This document shows, in pieces, positions 23,090-31,163 of a DNA stretch of 57,149 nt (the stretch's first letter is position 1; every line of letters begins with the position of its first letter). The translations under genes and the position numbers were made by a program. The stretch is from contig JAJTED010000059.1 in assembly GCA_021300535.1 (NCBI GenBank), positions 1 to 57,149 on the forward strand. Reading direction: 5' to 3'. A model generated the notes under the pieces. The model was not told where the DNA came from. It did no database searches and saw nothing but the letters and a program-made list of their open reading frames with translations. This DNA is from Planctomycetaceae bacterium. GTDB lineage: Bacteria; Planctomycetota; Planctomycetia; Pirellulales; UBA1268.

Positions 23090-23944
23090 GTGAGCATCCA
23101 TCCGTTGGCGGTCGTGAGTCCGGATGCCCGCCTCGGGGTGGGCGTGCGTGTAGCCCCGTTCGCGACGATCGAGGCGGACGTGGAGCTCGGTGATTTTTGC
23201 TCCGTCGCCAGCGGCGCCGTCGTCAAGGCGGGCGTCCGCGCCGGCTGCCACAACGAGTTCGGCGAGCACGCCGTGATCGGCGGCGCCCCGCAGCATGTGG
23301 CCCGGCCCGAGGACATCGGCGGCGTGTCGATCGGCGACCACAACGTGTTTCGCGAATACGCCACCGTGCATCGGGCGCTGAAGCCCGGCACCGTGACGTC
23401 CGTGGGCAACCACAACTACGCCATGGCCGGCGCCCACTTCGGCCACGACTGCGTCGTCGGCAACAACTGCATCTTCGCCAACGCGGCCCTGCTCGGCGGC
23501 CATGTCACCGTCGAGGATCGGGCGTTCGTGTCGGGCGCGGTGGCGGTGCACCAGTTCTGCCGCATCGGCCGGCTGGCGATGGTCGGCGGGCACGCCCGCG
23601 TCGTCCAGGACGTGCCTCCCTACATGCTCCTCGACGGCCAGAGCGGCTGCATCGTCGGGCTCAACGTCGTCGGACTACGACGCAGCGGCCATTCGGCGGA
23701 GGACATCGCCACGCTGAAGTCGGCCTATCGCACGATCTACCGCCGGGGCCTGCCCTGGAAGGACGTGCTCGACGCCCTGCGGGCCGAGTTCGACGCGGCT
23801 CCCGTCACCCACCTGCGGGAGTTTCTCGCCGGTGGCAGCCGTGGCTTCTCCCAGGAGCGGCGGGCGCCGCCTTCGGCCACCCTGCGGCTCCGAGTGCCCG
23901 ACGAGGACGCGAGCGTCGCGGCGTTTCGCGCCCGGGCCGGCTGA
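23090..23944 (+). CDS. lpxA: UDP-GlcNAc O-acyltransferase (LpxA)
   Basis: First enzyme of lipid A synthesis, transferring a 3-hydroxyacyl chain from acyl carrier protein to UDP-GlcNAc. 284 residues. Hexapeptide repeats of a left-handed beta helix fill residues 1-190. The catalytic-His region GAHFGHDCVVGNNCIFANAA (His119 in place of E. coli His125) and AVHQFCRIGRLAMVGG are clear, followed by VGLNVVGLRRSG and the helical C-terminal domain. The start is GTG 23090, with AAAGG upstream. It is not next to lpxD, fabZ or lpxB as in many bacteria. The C-terminal about 40 residues (SRGFSQERRAPPSATLRL) extend beyond the usual length. Confidence 0.92.
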   Translation: MSIHPLAVVSPDARLGVGVRVAPFATIEADVELGDFCSVASGAVVKAGVRAGCHNEFGEHAVIGGAPQHVARPEDIGGVSIGDHNVFREYATVHRALKPGTVTSVGNHNYAMAGAHFGHDCVVGNNCIFANAALLGGHVTVEDRAFVSGAVAVHQFCRIGRLAMVGGHARVVQDVPPYMLLDGQSGCIVGLNVVGLRRSGHSAEDIATLKSAYRTIYRRGLPWKDVLDALRAEFDAAPVTHLREFLAGGSRGFSQERRAPPSATLRLRVPDEDASVAAFRARAG

Positions 23945-23950
23945 CCCGGA

Positions 23951-25129
23951 TCACGGGTCGAAGCCTTCAGCCGGTCGACTGCCCGACTCGTCGAGGCCGT
24001 ACCGCTGCAGTTTGCGGCGGAGCACGGACCGGTCGATGCCGAGCATTTTCGCGGCCAGAGACTTGTTCTGCAGCGTCGCGGCAAGCGTGCGCTCGAGGTG
24101 CATCCGCTCCACGTCCGCGAGCGTCGGCCACGCTGCCGAGCCTTCGGATTCAGCGGCCGGCGGTGCCGGTGGTTGAGCCGCCGGCTGGATCCGCGGTTCG
24201 ACCCGATAGACGCCCGGGAGGGGCGTGGCGGACACGATGCCGCGGCTCGCGGCGACAGCGAGCTGCGTGGCGCCCGACGCGGGCTCGCCGACCGGCCGCG
24301 TTCCCATCAGGCCGCTGAGGGCGTCGGGGTCGATCTCGTCGCCGGACGAGAACATCACCGCCCGTTCCAGCACGTTCTCCAATTCCCGGACGTTGCCCGG
24401 CCAGGCGTATGCCTGGAGCACGTCGATCGCCGCTGGCGACAGGCTGCACATCGGCATGCCGTGGCGGGCGGCCAGTTCGGCCAGGTACCGGGATGCGAGC
24501 ACGGGCACGTCCTCGGGCCGCTCGCGAAGCGGCAGCGTCTGAATGGCGACGACGTTGAGCCGGTAGAAGAGATCCTCGCGAAACCGCCCCTCGGCCACTT
24601 CCCGCGACAGTTCCCGGTTCGTCGCCGCGAGCACCCGCACGTCGACCGGAACCTCCTGGTGGCTCCCGACCGGCACGACGGTCCGTTGTTGCAGCACCCG
24701 CAGCAGCTTGGCCTGCAGCTCCAGTTCCATCTCCCCGATTTCGTCCAGAAAAATAGTGCCGCCGTCGGCGGCCCGAAAGCAGCCCAGCGTCGAAGACGTG
24801 GCGCCGGTGAACGAGCCCTTCACGTGCCCGAACATGTGGCTCGCGAACAACGTACCGGTTGTGACTGCGCAGTCGACCGGGATGAACGGTCGTTGGCCAC
24901 GGGGGCTGCAGGCGTGGATCGCGCGGGCGATCAGTTCCTTGCCCGTGCCGCTCGGGCCCATGATGAGCACGCTGGCGTGGTGGGCGGCCACCAGCTCGAT
25001 CGACCGCCGCACCTGGTCGGACCATGCGGACACACCGACGATCCGCTGGATCGCCGTTTCGGCACCCACATTGCCCGCGATCGATGCCATGCCCGAACGC
25101 TCGTCCTCCTGATGACGCTGGACAGCCAT
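23951..25129 (-). CDS. Sigma-54-dependent transcriptional activator without receiver domain
   Basis: About 392 residues. AAA+ central domain: Walker A GPSGTGKE, the sigma-54 contact loop GSFTGATSSTLGCF (canonical GAFTGA with Ala to Ser), Walker B GGTIFLDEIGE, and YAWPGNVRELENVLERAV. A Pro/Ala linker leads to a C-terminal Fis-type helix-turn-helix (NKSLAAKMLGIDRSVLRRKL). The short N-terminal region (about 30-40 residues) has no receiver, GAF or PAS domain, so activation probably depends on protein partners or level. Start candidates are ATG 25129 and ATG 25090; the latter has GGAGG about 13 bases upstream. It is divergent from the Wsp-type operon (260 bases between starts), so it may control it. 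I found no convincing -24/-12 promoter there. Confidence 0.88.
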   Translation of the reverse strand: MAVQRHQEDERSGMASIAGNVGAETAIQRIVGVSAWSDQVRRSIELVAAHHASVLIMGPSGTGKELIARAIHACSPRGQRPFIPVDCAVTTGTLFASHMFGHVKGSFTGATSSTLGCFRAADGGTIFLDEIGEMELELQAKLLRVLQQRTVVPVGSHQEVPVDVRVLAATNRELSREVAEGRFREDLFYRLNVVAIQTLPLRERPEDVPVLASRYLAELAARHGMPMCSLSPAAIDVLQAYAWPGNVRELENVLERAVMFSSGDEIDPDALSGLMGTRPVGEPASGATQLAVAASRGIVSATPLPGVYRVEPRIQPAAQPPAPPAAESEGSAAWPTLADVERMHLERTLAATLQNKSLAAKMLGIDRSVLRRKLQRYGLDESGSRPAEGFDP

Positions 25130-25389
25130 CACGGCCGCCCAGCGGGCCAGCAACCCGCCCCCGGCATGCGGCGCATCCCCGGCAGGAACAACCCTCAGAT
25201 ATACACCATGGCAGTTCTCCCGGCCAGCAACCGGCCGGGCTGGCAGGGATCGATCAGCAACCACCCTCCACGGGGGGGCGTCGGGGCTGCCGATTTTTCC
25301 GGCTCCGGTCGTTCGCCCGGTCGGGAAAGATGGGCAAAGATTAAGGCGGTGCCCTGCTCCACGAACAGGCGGCCTGCCGTCTTCATTGC

Positions 25390-26742
25390 ATGAGCGATCT
25401 CGTCCTGTCACCCGCGCCCGCTCACAAACCGCCCGGCAGGCGGCCCGCCGTCTGGCGGCGCTGGAACCGCTGGCTTGCGGTGGCGGCCTTGCTCGGCGCC
25501 GCCGCGGCCGCCTGGTTCGGCCTCGACCGCCTGCTGGTGAATCGGCGGCCGATCGTGGTCGGCCTGCTCCACTCGCGCACCGGGCCGATGGCCGTCAGCG
25601 AGCGCTCGATGATCGACGCGGAGGTGCTGGCCCTCGAGGAGATCAACGCCGCCGGCGGCCTCCTCGGGCGACCCGTCCGCTGGGTGATCGCTGACGGCGC
25701 TTCCGACCCGCCCACGTTCGCCCGCGAGGCGGAGCGGCTCGTCGAGCAGCGGCCCGCCGTCATCGTCGGCTGCTGGACCAGCGCCAGCCGCAAGAGCGTG
25801 CTGCCCGTGGTCGAGGCGCACGACCACCTGCTGATCTACCCGATGGCCTACGAGGGACTCGAGCAGTCGCCGAACATCGTCTACACGGGGGCCGCGCCCA
25901 ACCAGCAGATCACCCCGGCGGTGCAGTGGTGCCACGACACGCTCGGCGCCCGCCGCTTTTTCCTCGTCGGCTCCGACTACATCTGGCCGCACTGCGTCAA
26001 CGCGATCGCCGCCGACCAGATCAAGGGCTTCGGAGCGGAAGTGGTCGGCGAGGCCTACGTGCCGTTCGGCAGTCGCGAAGTCGCCGACGTCGTCCGCCGC
26101 ATCGTGGCCACGGCCCCCGACGTGATCCTGTGTTCCGTGGTCGGCGACTCCGGCGTCGCGTTCGCCCGCGGCCTGCGCGAGGCTGACGTCCGCCCGGAGA
26201 AGATGCCCTTGGTCACCTTCGCGATGGCGGAAGACGAGGTCCGCGACCTGCCGGCCGGGGACATGGTGGGCAACTACGCCTCCTGGAGCTACTTCCAGAG
26301 CCTCGACCGCCCCGAGAACCAGGCCTTCGTGCGGGCCTTCAAGGCCCGCTACGGCGCCGACCGCACGACCGCCGACGTCATGGCCGCTGCGTACAACAGC
26401 GTGCACCTCTGGGCCCAGGCCGTCCGTGAGGCCGGCACGGCCGATGTCCGCCAGGTGCGGACGGCCCTCCGCCATCAGAGCCGTAATGCCCCCGAAGGCA
26501 TCATCGCCGTCGATCCCGAGACGCAGCACACCTGGCGGCCCGTGTTCATCGGCAAGATCCGCGCCGACGGGCAGTTCGACGTCGTGTGGACCAGTCGCAC
26601 GGCGGTCCGGCCCGTGCCGTTTCCGATCTCCCGGTCGCGGTCGGAATGGGAGGCGTTCGTGGCCGACCTCTACCGCTCCTGGGGCGGCCGCTGGTCCAAC
26701 CCCGTCGGTGCGGCGCCGGACGTGAGCGGGGGCCGACGATGA
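25390..26742 (+). CDS. Membrane-anchored amide/urea-type substrate-binding protein (UrtA/AmiC family)
   Basis: 450 residues. One N-terminal hydrophobic segment (residues about 28-45, WLAVAALLGAAAAAWFGL) without a lipobox anchors a two-lobed periplasmic-binding fold: VVGLLHSRTGPMAVSE at the start, EINAAGGLLGRPVRWVIADG, IVGCWTSASRKSVLPVVE, and MAAAYNSVHLWAQAV near the end. These are hallmarks of the urea/short-chain-amide binding group (UrtA, AmiC, FmdD). No permease or ATPase gene lies nearby. Instead its TGA overlaps the receptor ATG (ATGA), so it most likely serves as the ligand-sensing partner of the chemosensory receptor rather than in transport. The ligand is unknown. No ribosome binding site is evident. 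Confidence 0.85.
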   Translation: MSDLVLSPAPAHKPPGRRPAVWRRWNRWLAVAALLGAAAAAWFGLDRLLVNRRPIVVGLLHSRTGPMAVSERSMIDAEVLALEEINAAGGLLGRPVRWVIADGASDPPTFAREAERLVEQRPAVIVGCWTSASRKSVLPVVEAHDHLLIYPMAYEGLEQSPNIVYTGAAPNQQITPAVQWCHDTLGARRFFLVGSDYIWPHCVNAIAADQIKGFGAEVVGEAYVPFGSREVADVVRRIVATAPDVILCSVVGDSGVAFARGLREADVRPEKMPLVTFAMAEDEVRDLPAGDMVGNYASWSYFQSLDRPENQAFVRAFKARYGADRTTADVMAAAYNSVHLWAQAVREAGTADVRQVRTALRHQSRNAPEGIIAVDPETQHTWRPVFIGKIRADGQFDVVWTSRTAVRPVPFPISRSRSEWEAFVADLYRSWGGRWSNPVGAAPDVSGGRR

Positions 26743-28681
26743 ATCCGACGACGCCGTCCGACAATGCCTCCATGCAGCGGTCGATCGCCGGCCGGCTGCT
26801 CTTCTGGTTTCTGGTGATCGCCCTCATTCCGTGCGCCATTCTCACCGCGATCACGGCGCGGATCGCGGCCACCGCGCTCGAGGCCTCCGTGCGTGACAAC
26901 CTCGTGCAGATCGCGGCCGCGAAGGCGGGCGAACTCGAAGCCTATGCCGGCGAGCGGGTCCGGGACGCGTCGGCCCTGGCCCGCGGGCCGACGGTCGTGC
27001 GGGCCATGCAGGAACTCGCCACCGCTACGGCTACGAGCAGCTGCTCCTCATCGACGCCGGCGGCCGCGTCGTGTATTCCCTCGCCGATTCGATCCCGCCG
27101 GACACCCAGGTCATCGGCGGCGGGCTCGCCAATTCCGAACTCGCCGGTGGATTTGACCGGGCGCGGACGCTCTTGCAAGCCGATCTCTCCGGCTTCCAGG
27201 CCTACGGGAAGGCGGCCCAGCCGCTGGCCTTCGTGACCTGCCCGGTGTTCTCCGGCGGCCGCGTGATCGGCGCGGTCGCGCTGGGCCTCGGCCCCGAGCG
27301 AATCTGGCGGGTGCTCTCCGATCTCACGGGCCTCGGTGAGACCGGAGAGATCGTCGCCGGCCAGCTCGCGGGCAGCGCGGTGCTCGTGACCACGCCGCTG
27401 CGGCATGCCGCCGACGCCGCCTTCCGCATGCAGATTCCCCTCGGGTCCGAGCAGGCGAAGGCGACGCAGGCGGCCGCCAGCGGTGACCGGGGCTACGGCA
27501 CGGTGCGCGACTACCGTGGGCGGGAGGTGGCCGCGGCCTGGTGCTACGTGCCCAGCTTCCGCTGGGGCCTCGCCGTGAAGCAGGACGCGACCGAGGCCTT
27601 CGGCCTGGTTCGCTTCCAGCGCGCCGCCATCATCGGACTCTCGCTGGCCACGATCGTGGGCGTCACGCTCGCAGCCCTCGTGGTGGCCCGCACGATCTCC
27701 AGCCCGATCCGTACGGCCGTCGCCGTGGCCAAGCAGGTGGCCGGCGGCGACCTGCGGGCCAATGTCGCCGCCACCACCGACGACGAGACGGGCGCCCTGC
27801 TGACGGCGATCCAGACGATGACCAACGACCTCCGCGGGCTCATCGGCCGGATCCAGCGGTCGAGCGTGGCCCTGATCTCGACCGCGACGGCGATCCAGGC
27901 CACCGCCAGCGAGCAGCAGCAGGTGATCGCCGACTACGGCGCCTCGACCAGCGAGGCGGTGGCCGCGGTCAAGCAAATCTCCGTCACCAGCCAGGAACTG
28001 CTGCGGACGATGACGGAGGTCAACGACATGGCGGGCCACACCGGCCGCATGGCGGCCGATGGCCGCGTGAGCCTGGGCGCGATGGACGGCACGATGCGGC
28101 AGCTCGCCGAGAGCACCTCTTCCTTCGGCTCGAAGCTCGCGGTGATCAGCGAGCGGGCGGCCAACATCAACCTCGCCGTGACCACGATCACCAAGGTGGC
28201 CGACCAGACCAATCTGCTCTCGATCAACGCCGCCATCGAGGCCGAGAAGGCGGGCGAATACGGCCTCGGATTCCTCGTCGTGGCCCGCGAGATTCGCCGC
28301 CTCGCCGACCAGACGGCCGTGGCCTCGCTCGATATCGAACGGATGGTCAAGGAGATGCAGTACAGCGTCTCGGCGGGGGTCATGGAGATGGACAAGTTCG
28401 CCGAGCAGGTGCGGGCCGGGGTCCGCGAAATTGGCGACGTCGGCACCAAGCTCGGCGAGATCATCGCGGCGGTGCAGGGCATCTCCGGTCGGTTCGGCCA
28501 GGTCACGGAAGGCATGCGGGCCCAGTCGCAGGGCGCCGACCAGATCCGCGAGGCGATGATCCGCCTGGCGGAGGGCGCCTCCCGCACGGCCTCGTCGCTC
28601 GACGATTTCAACAAGGCCACGATCCACCTCCGCGAGGCGGTCGGCGACCTCAAGGAGGAAGTCTCCCGGTTCACGATCTGA
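26739..28681 (+). pseudogene. wspA-like: WspA-like chemoreceptor, frame broken in the sensor domain
   Basis: The first frame starts at ATG 26739: a transmembrane segment (LLFWFLVIALIPCAILTAI), then the start of a Cache-type sensor ([20 protein letters not shown]) up to about 27020. The sensor continues in another frame from about 27020 ([20 protein letters not shown]) through a second membrane segment ([19 protein letters not shown]), a HAMP region and a signalling domain. That domain's hairpin tip, [20 protein letters not shown], with [18 protein letters not shown] after it, is characteristic of WspA-type receptors. Cache sensors normally have 25-30 more residues at the junction, so bases appear missing as well as the frame. 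Both parts together span 1943 bases. The rest of the operon is intact, so this may be an assembly error. Confidence 0.85.
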
Positions 28682-28701
28682 ACCCCGGAGGGCCGCCGGC
28701 C

Positions 28702-29175
28702 ATGCAGCTGCTCACCTTCACCATCGCGGGCGAGTCCTACGCGATCGAGTCGCGGCGCGTGGTCGAGGTGCTGCCGCTCGTGCCGGCCCGGCCGATCCCG
28801 CTGACGCCCGGCTACGTCCGCGGCGTCTTCACCTACCGCGGCAGCCTCGTGCCCCTGGTCGATCTGGGCAGGCGGCTGGGCGACGTCGTCCTGGAGGAGC
28901 GGCTCAGCACCCGCGTGATCGTGGCCGAGTACCTGCCGCCCGGTTCCCGCCCGCCCGCCCGCCTGGGACTGGTCGCCGAGAACGTGATCTCGATCGTGGC
29001 CGCCGAGCGGGCCGAGACGTCGCTGCCGGCGCTGGAACTCGCCGCCGCCCCCTTCCTCGGCCGCATCCTCCGCATCGACGGCCGCACCGTCCAGGTCGTG
29101 GACGTCGATCGCCTGCTGCCGGCCGATCTGGCGGCGGGCCTGTTTCCCGCGGCCTCCACGGAGGCGGCGTCATGA
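28702..29175 (+). CDS. cheW: CheW-type coupling protein (WspB position)
   Basis: 157 residues, one CheW domain: LLTFTIAGESYAIESRRVVE, then VRGVFTYRGSLVPLVDLGRR, the usual binding loop linking receptor and CheA. ATG 28702 has GGAGG about ten bases upstream and follows the receptor by 20 bases. Its stop overlaps the next start (ATGA). In the Wsp system this position is occupied by WspB. Confidence 0.92.
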   Translation: MQLLTFTIAGESYAIESRRVVEVLPLVPARPIPLTPGYVRGVFTYRGSLVPLVDLGRRLGDVVLEERLSTRVIVAEYLPPGSRPPARLGLVAENVISIVAAERAETSLPALELAAAPFLGRILRIDGRTVQVVDVDRLLPADLAAGLFPAASTEAAS

Positions 29176-30434
29176 AGCGGACCAGCGGACGCACCGTGGA
29201 TCGCGCCGGCGGAGTCGCCGCCATCGAGGGGCTGCTCCGCGACTGGATCGGCCTCGACGCCACGACGATCGGCACGCCCGCGGTCGAGCGGGCCGTCCGC
29301 GCCCGGATGGCGGCGACGGGCGCGGACGATAGCGGTGCATATGCGTCCCGCGTGGAGCGCGACCCCGCCGAACGCGACCTCCTCGTCGAGGAGGTGGTCG
29401 TCGGTGAGAGCTGGTTTTTCCGGGACCTTCAGGTGTTCGAGTTCGTGGTGGACGTGGTGGTGACCCGGGCCGGCCTCCCCGGCCGCGGGCCGGTCCGCAT
29501 CCTCTGCGCTCCCTGCGCCGGAGGCGAGGAACCCTACTCCGTCGCGATGGCGCTCTTGGACGCCGGACTGAAGCCCGAACAGTTCACGATCGACGCCGTG
29601 GACGTGAGCCGCGCGGCCTTGGCGCGGGCGGCCCGCGGCCGCTACTCCGCCAACGCATTTCGCAACGCCGACTGTTCGTTCCGCGACCGCTGGTTCACCG
29701 CGGAGGGCAGCGGGGCCATCCTGTCGCCCGCGGTGCGCAGCTGCGTGGCCTTCGCCCAGGCCAACGTGGTCGACGAGGCGTTCCCGGCCGGCCGCGGCCC
29801 GTACGACGTGATCTTCTGCCGGAACCTGCTCATCTATCTGACTCCCGAGGGCCGCCGCCGCGTCGAGACGGCGATCGATCGGCTCCTGACCCGTGACGGG
29901 GTGCTCGTCCTGGGGGCGGCCGAGCCGCCGATCCTCAAGGGCGACTGGCTGCCTGCGGGCACCGCGGCCGTGTTCGCCATGCGGCGGGGCGTGCGACCCG
30001 TCCCGCTGCCGGCCCCTGCGCCGCCCCGACCTGCCGTTCACGGCCGGCGGCCGCCGGCGCCCCCTCTGCCGCCGGCCGCCGTGCCGGCGGCGGCGGCAGA
30101 GGGGGCGCCCCCGACGCTCGCCGACGTCCTGGCCGAGGCCGGAGCCCTTGCGAACCAGCAGCGGCTCGCCGAAGCGCTCGAAATCTGCGCGCGATCCCGG
30201 CAGCGGCTGCCGCCAGCGCCGGAACTGTTCTTCCTCATGGGCATGCTCCATCAGGCCGCCGGCGACATCGACCGCGCCGAGGGCTGCTTCCACAAGACGC
30301 TGTACCTCGACGCCACGCACGACGAGGCGCTCCTGGCATTGGCGCTCCTGGCCACCCGCCGCGGTGACGTTCGGATGGCCGAAACCTACCGCCAGTCCGC
30401 CGCCCGCGTGCTGGCCCGCAAGGAGCCGCCATGA
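29172..30434 (+). CDS. cheR: CheR methyltransferase with C-terminal TPR repeats (WspC-like)
   Basis: 420 residues. The N-terminal CheR helical part is followed by an SAM-binding domain (FFRDLQVFEFVVD, RILCAPCAGGEEPYSVAMAL, YDVIFCRNLLIYL), which methylates glutamates on the receptor. An Ala/Pro linker (about 280-330) leads to TPR repeats (LAEALEICARSRQRL, LFFLMGMLHQAAGDIDRAE, DEALLALALLATRRGDVRMA). CheR-TPR fusions of this layout are known as WspC and FrzF and support the Wsp-type assignment. Four-base overlaps on both sides (ATGA) imply tight coupling. Confidence 0.93.
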   Translation: MKRTSGRTVDRAGGVAAIEGLLRDWIGLDATTIGTPAVERAVRARMAATGADDSGAYASRVERDPAERDLLVEEVVVGESWFFRDLQVFEFVVDVVVTRAGLPGRGPVRILCAPCAGGEEPYSVAMALLDAGLKPEQFTIDAVDVSRAALARAARGRYSANAFRNADCSFRDRWFTAEGSGAILSPAVRSCVAFAQANVVDEAFPAGRGPYDVIFCRNLLIYLTPEGRRRVETAIDRLLTRDGVLVLGAAEPPILKGDWLPAGTAAVFAMRRGVRPVPLPAPAPPRPAVHGRRPPAPPLPPAAVPAAAAEGAPPTLADVLAEAGALANQQRLAEALEICARSRQRLPPAPELFFLMGMLHQAAGDIDRAEGCFHKTLYLDATHDEALLALALLATRRGDVRMAETYRQSAARVLARKEPP

Positions 30435-31144
30435 TCGACCAGCGACACGAGTCGACGGCCGTCGAGGCACCGATGCCCGAATGCTGGCGCCGCATCGGCG
30501 TTGCCGGCGACCGCAGCTGCCCCGAGCTCGAGGCCTTCATCCACTGCCGCAACTGCCCGGTGCTGGCCGCGGCGGCCCGCACGTTCTTCGACCGCGGCGC
30601 ACCGGCGGGCTATCTCGACGACTGGCGGGCGATCCTCGAGGAGCCCACGGCCGCTCCGGCCACCGACACGACGAGCGTGCTGGTCTTCCGGATCGGCGGC
30701 GAATGGCTGGCCCTGCCCACGGCGGTGCTGGTGGAGGTGACGCCGCTGCGCACGCTCCACCGGCTGCCGCACCGGTCCGGCGGCGTGCTCGCCGGGATCG
30801 TGAACATCCGCGGCCAGCTGCAACTGTCCGCATCGCTGCACGACCTCATCGGCATCGCCGAAGAATCTTCGGCCGGCGGCGACGCTACCCTCGGCCCTGC
30901 CACGGCCCGCCTCCTCGTCGTGGAGCGGGCGGCCGCGGAGGCCGCCGACCGCTGGGTGTTCGGCGTGGACGAAGTGGCCGGCGTTCACCGCGTCACCAAG
31001 GGCATGCTCCGCGCCGTGCCGTCCACGGTCGGTCATGCCGGCGGCCGCCTCTCGTCGGCGCTCTTCGCCTGGCAGGACCGCACCGTCGCCCTGCTCGACG
31101 AGGCCCGGGTGTTCGACGGGCTGCGGGACAGGATCGCGGGCTGA
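30431..31144 (+). CDS. wspD-like: CheW-type protein with Cys-rich N-terminus (WspD-like)
   Basis: 237 residues. The first 50 residues carry CWRRIGVAGDRSCPELEAF and then HCRNCPVLAAAA, a Cys/His pattern that I know from WspD. A CheW domain follows (VLVFRIGGEWLALPTAVLVE, LAGIVNIRGQLQLSASLHDL). The presence of this extended second CheW, rather than a plain one, is the most specific mark of a Wsp-type array. It overlaps cheR by four bases and is 19 bases before cheA. Whether the Cys/His cluster binds metal is not known. Confidence 0.9.
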   Translation: MIDQRHESTAVEAPMPECWRRIGVAGDRSCPELEAFIHCRNCPVLAAAARTFFDRGAPAGYLDDWRAILEEPTAAPATDTTSVLVFRIGGEWLALPTAVLVEVTPLRTLHRLPHRSGGVLAGIVNIRGQLQLSASLHDLIGIAEESSAGGDATLGPATARLLVVERAAAEAADRWVFGVDEVAGVHRVTKGMLRAVPSTVGHAGGRLSSALFAWQDRTVALLDEARVFDGLRDRIAG

Positions 31145-31163
31145 CCGCGCCGAGGAGAGAACC

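Noticed and set aside
25130..25389. Sigma-54 (-24/-12) promoter between the activator and the chemosensory operon
   Set aside because: Several GG and GC pairs exist but none has the ten-base spacing together with a sensible distance to a start codon.
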